Below, piece by piece: positions 17,459-25,500 of a stretch of 32,400 bases of DNA. Below the pieces are notes generated by a model. That model was not told the origin of the DNA. It saw only the letters and a program-made list of their open reading frames with translations, and searched no databases. Position 1 is the stretch's first letter. Each line of letters begins with the position of its first letter. Where the stretch lies: positions 1 through 32,400 of the forward strand of contig CACYGT010000013.1 in assembly GCA_902774075.1 (NCBI GenBank). The letters are read 5' to 3'. The translations under genes and the position numbers were made by a program. The stretch is from an uncultured Bacteroidales bacterium (GTDB taxonomy: Bacteria; Bacteroidota; Bacteroidia; Bacteroidales; Paludibacteraceae).

Positions 17459-18517
17459 ATGAAAAAGATTCTCTTTATCGGCATGATCGGTCTGTTGCTG
17501 ACCGGATGTTACGCCAAGACGGACAGCCCGCGTGGAACTTGGGCAAAAGGAGCCGACCTGAGTTGGCTCAGTGAGATGGAGCATGATAGCATGTTCGCGT
17601 ATGATTGTATGGAGCGCATGCGCGCGGAGGGCATGAATGCCGTTCGCCTGCGCGTGTGGGTCAACCACAAGACCGGCTGGAGCAACAAACCCGACATGGT
17701 CTCTCTTGCCAAACGAGCTGCCAAAGCCGGACAACGCATCATGATCGATATCCACTACTCGGATTTCTTTGCCGACCCCAGCCATCAGACCATCCCCGAG
17801 GCATGGCGCAACTACGACTACCCCACCATGCGCGAAGCCGTCAGCGAGCACACACGCGACGTGCTCTATGCCCTCAAAGAGGCAGGTGTCCGTCCCGAAT
17901 GGGTGCAGATAGGCAACGAGACGCCGAACGGCATGTTGTGGCCCATGGGCAAGGTCCATCAGGCCGAAGGCAACTGGGACGAGTACGCCGGTTTTACCGC
18001 TGCAGGATACGCGGCGTCCAAAGAGGTCTTCCCGGATATCATCGTCATCGTCCATGTCGATAATGCCTACGAGCAACGCGACTGGTTCTGGGAGTCAATG
18101 CAGGCGCATGGCGGCAAATGGGACATGATCGCTCTGAGCCACTACCCGATGATGAGCGCCTGGAACGGAGGTAAGAGTTGGCAGGAGATGAATGAACTGG
18201 CCGAGACCAATATCCGTCGTCTGATCCGTCAGTGGCACTGCCCCGTCATGGTAGCGGAGATCGGTATGTTCGCCAATGACAGCACGTCCTTGACCGTCAT
18301 GCAGGACTTCATCAGCCGCGCCACTGCCATCGACTCCTGCGCCGGTATCTTCTATTGGGAACCCGAGGTGTACGGCAACTGGCGACCGGCGGAGTATATC
18401 CCTCTCGGCTGGGGCAGTTATGACATGGGCGCCTTCACACCCGAAGGCCAACCCTCCGAGGTCATGCAAACGCTCCTGCGTTCCTCTTCGCCCTATTCTC
18501 TGCCAGACGTCCGTTAA
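17459..18517 (+). CDS. GH53 endo-beta-1,4-galactanase lipoprotein
   Basis: Cleaves beta-1,4-galactan side chains of pectin. The 352-residue protein has a lipoprotein signal (LLLTGC, lipidated Cys17) followed by YAKTDS. That lacks a clear acidic surface-export signal, so it may face the periplasm. The GH53 TIM barrel is evident: KGADLSWLSEME, NAVRLRVWVN, MIDIHYSDFFADP, VQIGNETPNGMLWP (acid/base Glu154) and VMVAEIGMF (nucleophile Glu267). The spacing of 113 residues fits the family. ATG 17459 follows the -7 box closely; an in-frame TTG at 17438 overlaps the promoter. It stands alone, without SusC/SusD genes. Confidence 0.93.
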   Translation: MKKILFIGMIGLLLTGCYAKTDSPRGTWAKGADLSWLSEMEHDSMFAYDCMERMRAEGMNAVRLRVWVNHKTGWSNKPDMVSLAKRAAKAGQRIMIDIHYSDFFADPSHQTIPEAWRNYDYPTMREAVSEHTRDVLYALKEAGVRPEWVQIGNETPNGMLWPMGKVHQAEGNWDEYAGFTAAGYAASKEVFPDIIVIVHVDNAYEQRDWFWESMQAHGGKWDMIALSHYPMMSAWNGGKSWQEMNELAETNIRRLIRQWHCPVMVAEIGMFANDSTSLTVMQDFISRATAIDSCAGIFYWEPEVYGNWRPAEYIPLGWGSYDMGAFTPEGQPSEVMQTLLRSSSPYSLPDVR

Positions 18518-18522
18518 GAAAC

Positions 18523-18540
18523 AAAAAAGTTTACTTTTTT
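18523..18540 (+). terminator. Weak terminator after the GH53 gene
   Basis: AAAAAAG pairs with CTTTTTT across a 4-base loop, directly before the next promoter. The stem is almost only A-T, so it is a weak candidate. Confidence 0.45.
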
Positions 18541-18572
18541 CTTGCATATGTCAAAAAAAAGCAGTATCTTTG
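18541..18572 (+). promoter_or_regulatory. Promoter of the seven-gene operon
   Basis: CTTG (18541-18544), 20 bases beginning CATATGTCA, then TATCTTTG (18565-18572), followed by CAGCCG. The start site is expected near 18577, giving a leader of about 24 bases before the YtxH gene. No other TAnnTTTG promoter of this quality was found before 31480 in the gaps between genes. Confidence 0.82.
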
Positions 18573-18600
18573 CAGCCGTAACAATTTAAATCTAACGAAT

Positions 18601-18900
18601 ATGAACAACTTATTCAAAGGCGCCGCTCTGTTTGTAGGCGGTATTCTCGTAGGCGCAGCAGCTGCGCTATTAGTGGCTCCCAAGAGCGGAGAAGAGTTAC
18701 GTAATGATCTGGCAGACCTTGCTGCAGATGCGAAGAAACGCACGCAGGAGTACTGCGAGCAGATGGAGGCAAAGGTAAAGGCTGAGGTAGAGAACCTGAA
18801 GGCCAAAGTAGAACAAGCAACGGCTCAACCTGCACCCGCTAAACCGGCTGCTAAACCGAGACCGCAGCATAAGCACCCGCAACCCAAGAAGGAGGCTTAA
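18601..18900 (+). CDS. YtxH-domain protein
   Basis: A 99-residue protein of the YtxH type, a small family often linked to general stress in Firmicutes and common in Bacteroidota. It has a glycine-zipper transmembrane segment (about residues 6-27, GAALFVGGILVGAAAALLVAP) followed by the typical KSGEELRNDLADLA. A charged coiled coil (about 30-78) and a Pro/Ala/Lys-rich tail complete it. It starts an operon with the holin-like gene, one base after its stop. The function in envelope maintenance is inferred from family context. Confidence 0.9.
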   Translation: MNNLFKGAALFVGGILVGAAAALLVAPKSGEELRNDLADLAADAKKRTQEYCEQMEAKVKAEVENLKAKVEQATAQPAPAKPAAKPRPQHKHPQPKKEA

Positions 18901-18901
18901 G

Positions 18902-19393
18902 ATGGAAAACGGTTTCTTCAATCAAATCAAACAAGAACTGACCCAATACGGCCAATCGTTAGGTGAGGTAGGTCAACTGCGTCTGGTGGGTCTCATCAGC
19001 CGTCTGTTGGGTCTATTCCTGCTCATCTTCACGCTTGTCCTTTGCGTGCTGGCATTCTTCACCTTCGGTGCGGTAGCCCTTATCGACATCCTTGCGCAGT
19101 ACATGGCGGTATGGCAGGCTGCCCTCATCGTAGGCAGCGCCTATGTGCTTCTTATCGTCATTGCCATCCTCTGCCGCAGACCGCTCTTCATTCACCCGTT
19201 CATCAAACTGCTCACCAAGCAGATCAAGACCGAGGAAGAGTTGGAGCTGAAGATCATCGAGGCGGAGCATAAGGCCGACGTACAGCGCGTACGTATGGAG
19301 TGCCAGGTAGAGAACGCTACCCGCGAGTTTGATTTCTACATCAACCTCATCTCCCGCGTTTGGGACCTTATCAAAGGCTGGCTGCGTAAATGA
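18902..19393 (+). CDS. Holin-X-like membrane protein
   Basis: A 163-residue protein with two transmembrane helices (about residues 35-63 and 72-97) in a helical hairpin, preceded by an amphipathic helix and followed by a charged helical tail. It resembles the phage-holin/Actinobacterial Holin-X type family that follows YtxH genes in many Bacteroidota; no lysis function is implied. AGGAGG (18890-18895) lies 6 bases before its ATG, unusually strong for this window. It overlaps the next gene by 4 bases (ATGA). Confidence 0.85.
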   Translation: MENGFFNQIKQELTQYGQSLGEVGQLRLVGLISRLLGLFLLIFTLVLCVLAFFTFGAVALIDILAQYMAVWQAALIVGSAYVLLIVIAILCRRPLFIHPFIKLLTKQIKTEEELELKIIEAEHKADVQRVRMECQVENATREFDFYINLISRVWDLIKGWLRK

Positions 19394-20256
19394 CCCGGAG
19401 GGCCAAGTACACATGCCTAGTGCTGTTATCCTGCGCGTTGCTCATTCCGGCACACGCGCAGGACGAGGTATTAGTGAGTCCCGACCGACCTGGAACAGGT
19501 ACCGGTTCGGAAGTCCTCGGAGCCGGTTGTATCCAATGGGAGACCGGCTTCGAGTGCTTGCATGTGTTAGGGACACACATCCTGGCCATGCCCACCACCC
19601 TCTTTCGTTTCGGTGTGCACCGACGCGTTGAGCTGCGCATGGAGTACACCGGTGTCATGGCGGTCTTTGACCACCCGGACGATGACCCTTCCTCTCAGGA
19701 TGAGCTACTCTATACGCCCGAGCATCTGTTACTGGGCACCAAGATCCTCTTATGGGACCATCGCGGCGGGACGCTCAACCAAGCATGGGTCCCCCGCACT
19801 TCCGTCTTGTGTTACCTCGGCTTGCCGATGACTACGATCATGGCACAGACTTGGCCTGTGGTCGGTTCGATAGACTTCCTGTTTGAGAACAACGTCACCG
19901 ACTGGCTGTCCATCGGTTATGACCTTGGCGTGCGATGGAACGACTGGGCCCCCACACCCGATATCTTTGCGTCCTTAGGTCTCAATTTTGCCCCCACCGA
20001 CCGTCTGGGCCTCTTCGTTGAGTGTTTTAATCTCTTCGATCCCGATGCGATAGAACTGACTACGGGCAAGACCTATACGCATTGCCATGTCAACCTCGAT
20101 TTCGGCCTTACCTATGCCGTACACCCGCGCGTGCAGTTGGACGCCTATGCGGGTTTTAACGTCTATAACTCCGAGCAGATTCTCTCCCAACCGCAGAACT
20201 ACGCTTTCTTCGGTTTCGGGGTGACTTGGCTCATCAGTCATCGCCCTCAAATATAA
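19390..20256 (+). CDS. Putative outer-membrane beta-barrel protein
   Basis: A 288-residue protein with a signal peptide (MTRRAKYTCLVLLSCALLIPAHAQ). The mature start SPDRPGTGTGSEVLGAG with WETGFE is the hallmark of the family labelled putative MetA-pathway/outer-membrane transporter (PF13557, from memory). Alternating strands such as FFGFGVTWLI run to the C-terminus, as in a beta-barrel. It overlaps the holin-like gene by 4 bases, and the PP2C regulator follows after 13. Substrate is unknown; whether it serves the downstream peptide pathway is open. Confidence 0.83.
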   Translation: MTRRAKYTCLVLLSCALLIPAHAQDEVLVSPDRPGTGTGSEVLGAGCIQWETGFECLHVLGTHILAMPTTLFRFGVHRRVELRMEYTGVMAVFDHPDDDPSSQDELLYTPEHLLLGTKILLWDHRGGTLNQAWVPRTSVLCYLGLPMTTIMAQTWPVVGSIDFLFENNVTDWLSIGYDLGVRWNDWAPTPDIFASLGLNFAPTDRLGLFVECFNLFDPDAIELTTGKTYTHCHVNLDFGLTYAVHPRVQLDAYAGFNVYNSEQILSQPQNYAFFGFGVTWLISHRPQI

Positions 20257-20269
20257 TTTTTAGACCCTT

Positions 20270-22273
20270 ATGAAAAAGTCCCTTCCGATAGTATGTGCAG
20301 TGTTTCTCGTGATCGCGATGACGGTACAGTTCTTCGTGTCCTATAACCGAGAGAAAAGAGACCTGATGCAGCAGATCGAGTACAAGATGGATCTGTCGCA
20401 GAAGGATTTTCTGTTTGAGGTGTACGACGTGCATGAGGCGACGGATGAGATCACCCATTTCTTTCCGGAGTTTGAGAACAACACGAACGACTTATACGCG
20501 CTGTTAGAAACAGTCCTTGCGCATTATCCGGACCTGTATTGCTGTTATCTCACCTTCCCTCCCGAGACTTCGCCGCACCGCGGTCAATGGTCCTGTCTGA
20601 CGGCTTTTCGCGTGCAGGGAGACTCGATCATCACGTATGATGCCAAGCACACCATCCATTATGAGCAGCGCGATTGGTACCAGGGTGCGCTAGAGAGCGA
20701 GGAGGACGGTTATTGGAGCTTACCCTATAACGACGGCACGCACGAAGACCCGGTCTTTACCTACTCGCAGAAGATCTACGACAGCCGGGGCAAACTGGTC
20801 GGTGTAGCCGGTGTCGATTGCACCTTGGCTTGGACAGCCCAACTCTTAGAGGGCATCAAACCCTATGACGATGCCGTCTGTCAGTTGTTCAGCGACGACG
20901 GCACACTCATCGTCGGTTGCGGTCATAAGGCCGATCAGCACGACCGGATCATCTTCGAGAAAACACTGTCTCCGACCGACATGCGTATGGTAATCACGGT
21001 GCCTAAACGCCATATCCGCAGAGGTATCGCCGGTGTCAGCCTCATCACCCTCTCGGTCCTCCTGTCCGGTATATTGATCATCGGCCTGCTGCTCCATCAT
21101 ATCAAGAAAGAGCAGGATGCGTTCACCCGCATGGAGACCACCAACAAGCTGATGGAGAAAGAGATGCAGATCGCCCATGATATCCAGATGGGTATCCTAA
21201 AAGGGAACAATGGACAATGGACAATGGACGATGGAGGCATCGATCTGTATGCGTTGCTGATCCCGATGCGCGAAGTGGGAGGCGACTTGTATGATTTCTT
21301 CCGCGAAGAGGACAAACTATGGTTCATCATCGGCGATGTGAGCGGCAAGGGCGTCCCCGCAGCGATGTTCATGAGTGCAGCCGTCAACCTCTTCCGCGCA
21401 GCAGGCGCACATTCCGACTCGCCCAAACAGATCATGGAGAAGATGAACGCTGTCTTGAGCGAAAACAACCCCTCCCTTACTTTCGTCACCGCTTTCATCG
21501 GTCGACTGCATATACCTACCGGCGAACTGCTCTACTGCAATGCCGGCCATTGTCAACCGCTCAAGGTGACGGGTGACGGGGCACAGGTGACCGGATTAGA
21601 GATCGAGCCGAACATACCTTTGGGCTACAAGGGCAACTACTCGTTTGTGGAGCAGGGAACCATGTTAGGCCAAGACGAGACCCTCGTGCTCTACACAGAC
21701 GGCATCACCGAAGCGCGCAACACCAAACGGGAGATGCTCGGTATGAAACGCTGGGAGAAGATCGTAGCTAAGGAAAAAGATCTGCCTAAAGCCATCAAAC
21801 AGTATACCGGATCGGCAGAGCCGACGGATGACATCACCCTTATGACCATTCGCAAGACCGGCGCGGTGGAGCCGCTGACCTTGCGCGTAGAGAACCGCAT
21901 GGACTGCTGGCCTCAGATGCGTACGGCCTTGCATGAATATGGGCTGTGTGCCGGTTTGGACTTGCGCACGCTCAAGAAAACCGAAGTGGCCATCGAAGAG
22001 GCGGTGGTCAATATCGTCAACTACTCGCAGGCAACTTGGATGGAATTAAAGGTGAAAGGTGAAAGGTTAAAGGTGAAAGGTTTAGAGATTACTCTTTCTG
22101 ATAACGGCATCGCTTTTGACCCGACGAAGCAGGCAGAAGTGGACACCGAGCAAGTGACGGCCGAGCGGCAGATAGGTGGCTTAGGAATAGCCCTGCTGCG
22201 TAAGATAACCGACGAAGTGCGATACGAACGTACCAACGACATCAATGCTTTGACAATAACAAAAAACATATAA
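20270..22273 (+). CDS. Cache-PP2C phosphatase fused to HATPase (RsbU/RsbW-like)
   Basis: A 667-residue sensor-regulator. Transmembrane helix 1 is at about 5-25, an extracytoplasmic Cache-like sensor at about 35-245 (YEQRDWYQGA, YSQKIYDSRGKLVGVAGVD), and helix 2 at about 250-275. A short coiled linker leads to a SpoIIE/RsbU PP2C domain (about 320-525) with EVGGDLYD (metal Asp339), IGDVSGKG (Asp356) and YTDGITE. A C-terminal GHKL domain (about 535-667) has EEAVVNIVNYS, LSDNGIAFDP and GGLGIALLRK, as in anti-sigma kinases. It therefore holds both the phosphatase and the kinase of a partner switch, with the STAS target encoded 3 bases downstream. Three heptanucleotide arrays lie in frame within it. 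Confidence 0.92.
   Translation: MKKSLPIVCAVFLVIAMTVQFFVSYNREKRDLMQQIEYKMDLSQKDFLFEVYDVHEATDEITHFFPEFENNTNDLYALLETVLAHYPDLYCCYLTFPPETSPHRGQWSCLTAFRVQGDSIITYDAKHTIHYEQRDWYQGALESEEDGYWSLPYNDGTHEDPVFTYSQKIYDSRGKLVGVAGVDCTLAWTAQLLEGIKPYDDAVCQLFSDDGTLIVGCGHKADQHDRIIFEKTLSPTDMRMVITVPKRHIRRGIAGVSLITLSVLLSGILIIGLLLHHIKKEQDAFTRMETTNKLMEKEMQIAHDIQMGILKGNNGQWTMDDGGIDLYALLIPMREVGGDLYDFFREEDKLWFIIGDVSGKGVPAAMFMSAAVNLFRAAGAHSDSPKQIMEKMNAVLSENNPSLTFVTAFIGRLHIPTGELLYCNAGHCQPLKVTGDGAQVTGLEIEPNIPLGYKGNYSFVEQGTMLGQDETLVLYTDGITEARNTKREMLGMKRWEKIVAKEKDLPKAIKQYTGSAEPTDDITLMTIRKTGAVEPLTLRVENRMDCWPQMRTALHEYGLCAGLDLRTLKKTEVAIEEAVVNIVNYSQATWMELKVKGERLKVKGLEITLSDNGIAFDPTKQAEVDTEQVTAERQIGGLGIALLRKITDEVRYERTNDINALTITKNI
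21206..21233 (+). repeat. Heptanucleotide array between linker and PP2C domain
   Basis: Units AACAATG, GACAATG, GACAATG, GACGATG. In frame it encodes an Asn/Gly/Gln/Trp/Asp-rich stretch directly before the PP2C core. Confidence 0.88.
21565..21592 (+). repeat. Heptanucleotide array in the PP2C domain
   Basis: Units GGTGACG, GGTGACG, GGGCACA, GGTGACC, encoding VTGDGAQVTG. It is nearly the same as the array at 30124-30151 in the TonB receptor gene (25 of 28 bases by eye) and is read in the same frame. Confidence 0.88.
22045..22086 (+). repeat. Heptanucleotide array in the HATPase domain
   Basis: Six units: ATTAAAG, GTGAAAG, GTGAAAG, GTTAAAG, GTGAAAG, GTTTAGA. It encodes a Lys/Val/Gly/Glu-rich beta-hairpin-like segment between the N-box and the G1 box. 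Confidence 0.9.
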
Positions 22274-22276
22274 ACT

Positions 22277-22579
22277 ATGCAAGTGAACATTCAACCGAAC
22301 GGTCAGGAGTATACCGTTCAACTTATCGGTGAGTTAGACACCATGGCAACCACCGAACAGGCAGACGAGTTACAACAAGTGCTGAACATCGCCGACAAGG
22401 CCCTGCTCATCGACTGCAGCGAGATGGAGTATATCTCTTCGGCCGGACTGCGATTCTTTATGCAACTCAAACGCGAATCCGAAGCCAAAGGCGGTTCGAT
22501 CCGCATCGCACATCTCAACGAAGATGTAGCCGATATCTTCCGCATGAGCGGTTTCCAGAATATTTTTACGATTGAGTAA
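22277..22579 (+). CDS. STAS anti-sigma factor antagonist
   Basis: A 100-residue SpoIIAA/RsbV-like protein. LLIDCSEMEYISSAGLRFFMQL is the phosphorylation-site region; Ser55 aligns with the phosphorylated Ser of RsbV/SpoIIAA (DS-x-GL in those proteins, SSAGL here). In the usual scheme the kinase domain phosphorylates this Ser, the PP2C domain removes the phosphate, and the unphosphorylated form frees a partner. The upstream gene encodes both activities. The NRPS starts 12 bases downstream. No sigma factor is encoded nearby, so the final target is not visible. Confidence 0.93.
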   Translation: MQVNIQPNGQEYTVQLIGELDTMATTEQADELQQVLNIADKALLIDCSEMEYISSAGLRFFMQLKRESEAKGGSIRIAHLNEDVADIFRMSGFQNIFTIE

Positions 22580-22591
22580 ATAGCAATAACC

Positions 22592-25500
22592 ATGAAAAGT
22601 CCGTTGAGTCAAGCGCAGGGAGGCGTGTACTATGCCTGTGAGACGTCTGTTTCAGACGAGTATAACTACCAAAACCCCGTCCTTTTTACGCTTCCGGAGG
22701 ATGCCGATCTGGGGCGCCTGCAGCAAGCTGTACAGAATGCCCTTGCCGCACACCCGTATCTGGGAAGTAAGGTGGTGGTGAACGACGAAGGAATCCCCGA
22801 GATGGAGTCTAACGTTGAAGGTGTAGCGTTTAAAGTGGAACGTTTTGAGGTTTCCGAAGCAGAGTGGAAAGCCGCACAAGAGACCTTCGCCCAAACCATG
22901 GATATCCACTCCGACAAGCTCTATCGCGCGGAGATCTATTCGGTGAACGGTAAGAGTTATCTGTACATAGATCTGCATCACGTTCTCGCAGATGGTTTCT
23001 CTGTCACCCTGCTGCTGCGCGATATCGAGCGTTTGTACAACGGCAAGAAACCTGCCGGCGAACTGATGGACGGTGCTGCGATTGCCAATGACGAAGCGGC
23101 ACAGCGTGCGGACGAGGCACTGATGGGCGAAGCTAAAGAGTGGTATGCCAAGACCTTCTGCGATGCCGCCGACACCGACTCGTTGCCAATACCGGAACCC
23201 ATCTTAGCGCTCAGCGATCAACCTGCCGAGAGCCGCTATCAGATGTTCCCGCTGGCAGTCAGCAAGGACGAGATACAGACCATCGAGAAGCGCTTCGGAG
23301 CGAAAGAGAGCGTCATCATGCAGACGGCCTTCGCACAACTCTTAGCCACCTACAGCGCCGAAGAAAAAGCGTCGTACTGCACCGCTTTCTGGGGACGCAC
23401 CGACCGCCGTACCTTGGGCTCCATCACCATGATGGTGCATACGCTACCGGTCTTCCTGCAGACCAAAGCCGACACACCTATCGCCGACATGCTGGCTAGC
23501 ATGGACGAGCAGTTGCACCTCACGCAGAAATACCAGTTCTATGCCTACCCAGATGCCGTACGCGACTTAGGCCTCAACAACCAAGTCATGTTCGTTTATC
23601 AGGGCGCTGTGCTGGCCGACAAACGCGGTCTGCACCTCGGCGAGACGCTTGTGCCTTATACGGACCTGCGCAAACCGACACCGGGTTGGAAACTGTGCGC
23701 CGAGCTCTTCGAGACCGACGGACAGTATGCCCTCAAACTCAGTTATAACACCGCCGACTATTCGGAGGCATTCCTGCAGCAGTTGGCCGCAGCCTACAGT
23801 ATGATCCTCCGTTCGATGGTGACGGCTGAGTGCGTCAAGGAGATCGAGTACTGCGCTGAAGAGCAGATAACTTGGCTCGATGCGCTCAACCCCAAAGACC
23901 CGCAACCGTCCAAAGGCAGTCTGGTGGCGCGCTTCAAAGAGCATGTTAAGAACCAACCGAACGCGCTGTGCATTGTGGCCGGAGACAAACGCCTCACCTA
24001 CGCCGAAGTGGACAAACTGTCCGACAGCCTTGATCCGCAATACACCCAACGCTGCGGAGAGCATGTGATCGGTTATTCGGTTCCGCGCAACGAGCAGATG
24101 ATCATCGTGCCGCTGTCTATCGCCAAAGCCGGCATGACCGCCATGCCCTTGGATAGTTCGTATCCCGCAGAGCGTCTCGATTTCATGCGCTCCGATGCCG
24201 CCCAGTACGAAGGCGGCGAGGCCTTCATCCTCCTCTATACTTCCGGCACAACCGGCACCCCGAAAGGTGTGATGCTCAGCGAACAGAACATCCTCACTTT
24301 CTGCGATTTCCATACGAAACGCATCGGTCTGACGAACGAGAGCCGTTATGCGACTTATGCCGGATACGGCTTCGATGCCTTCATGTGCGACCTCTGGGGC
24401 TGTATGACCGCCGGCGCGTCGATGTACGTCATCGGCGACGATATCCGTTTTGACCTCGATGCCATCCACGACTATATCCTCAGCGAGCAGATCACCCATA
24501 TCTTCATGACCACTCAGGTGGCGACACAACTCGTACAGAACTTCCCCGATATCCCGTGTCTGCAACATCTGGGCACCGGTGGCGAGAAGCTCATGTCCCT
24601 TGATCCGCCGACATATAAGCTGCAGAACGCCTACGGTCCGACGGAGTGTACGGTCTATGTCAGCTGTTATTATGTGCACCAAAACGAACCCAATATCCCG
24701 ATCGGTAGTGCCAATGACTCGGCACAACTGTTCATCGTCAACAAGTACGGTCACCGTGTGCCTTGGGGTGCAGCAGGCGAACTGCTTATTGCCGGTCCGC
24801 AAGTCGGTATCGGTTATCTCAACCAACCGGAGAAGACCGCGCAAGCTTTCGTCGAGTGGAACGGCAAACGCGTCTATCGTACAGGCGATATCGTTCGCTA
24901 CCGTCATGACGGTGAGATAGAGTTTGTGGGCCGTAAGGACGGACAGGTCAAGATCCGCGGTTTCCGTATCGAACTCAAAGAGGTAGAAGCCGTTATTCGT
25001 CAGTTCGAAGGTATCAAGGATGCTACTGTGCAAGCCTTCGACTACCCGAGTGGCGGTAAGTTCATTGCGGCTTATATCGTCAGCGATCAGAAGATCGACA
25101 TCCAGGCTTTGAATGCCTTCATCATGGACCAGAAACCGCCGTACATGGTGCCGGCGGTGACCATGCAGATCGATGCCATCCCGCTCAACCAGAACCAGAA
25201 AGTGAACAAACGGGCCCTGCCCGAGCCGAAGGCGCAGACCGATGATACGCCCAAAGAGGCGGCACCGCTCAATGTGCTCGAAGAGCAACTGGCGGATATT
25301 GTAGCCGGTATCGTCAACAACCGCGATTTCGGTATCACGACCGATTTGCGCTATGTGGGCCTCAGTTCGATCTCGGCCATCAAACTGGCCACACAGGTCT
25401 ATAAGCGTTTCGGTGTCCAACTCGATGCCAAACTGCTCGTCAAGGGCGCCAATATCCAAACGATCGAAAACGAGATCCTCGTGGCTATGTTGGGCGGTCA

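Noticed and set aside
18902-19393. Prophage remnant suggested by the holin-like protein
   Set aside because: This family commonly follows YtxH in Bacteroidota chromosomes and no other phage gene is present.
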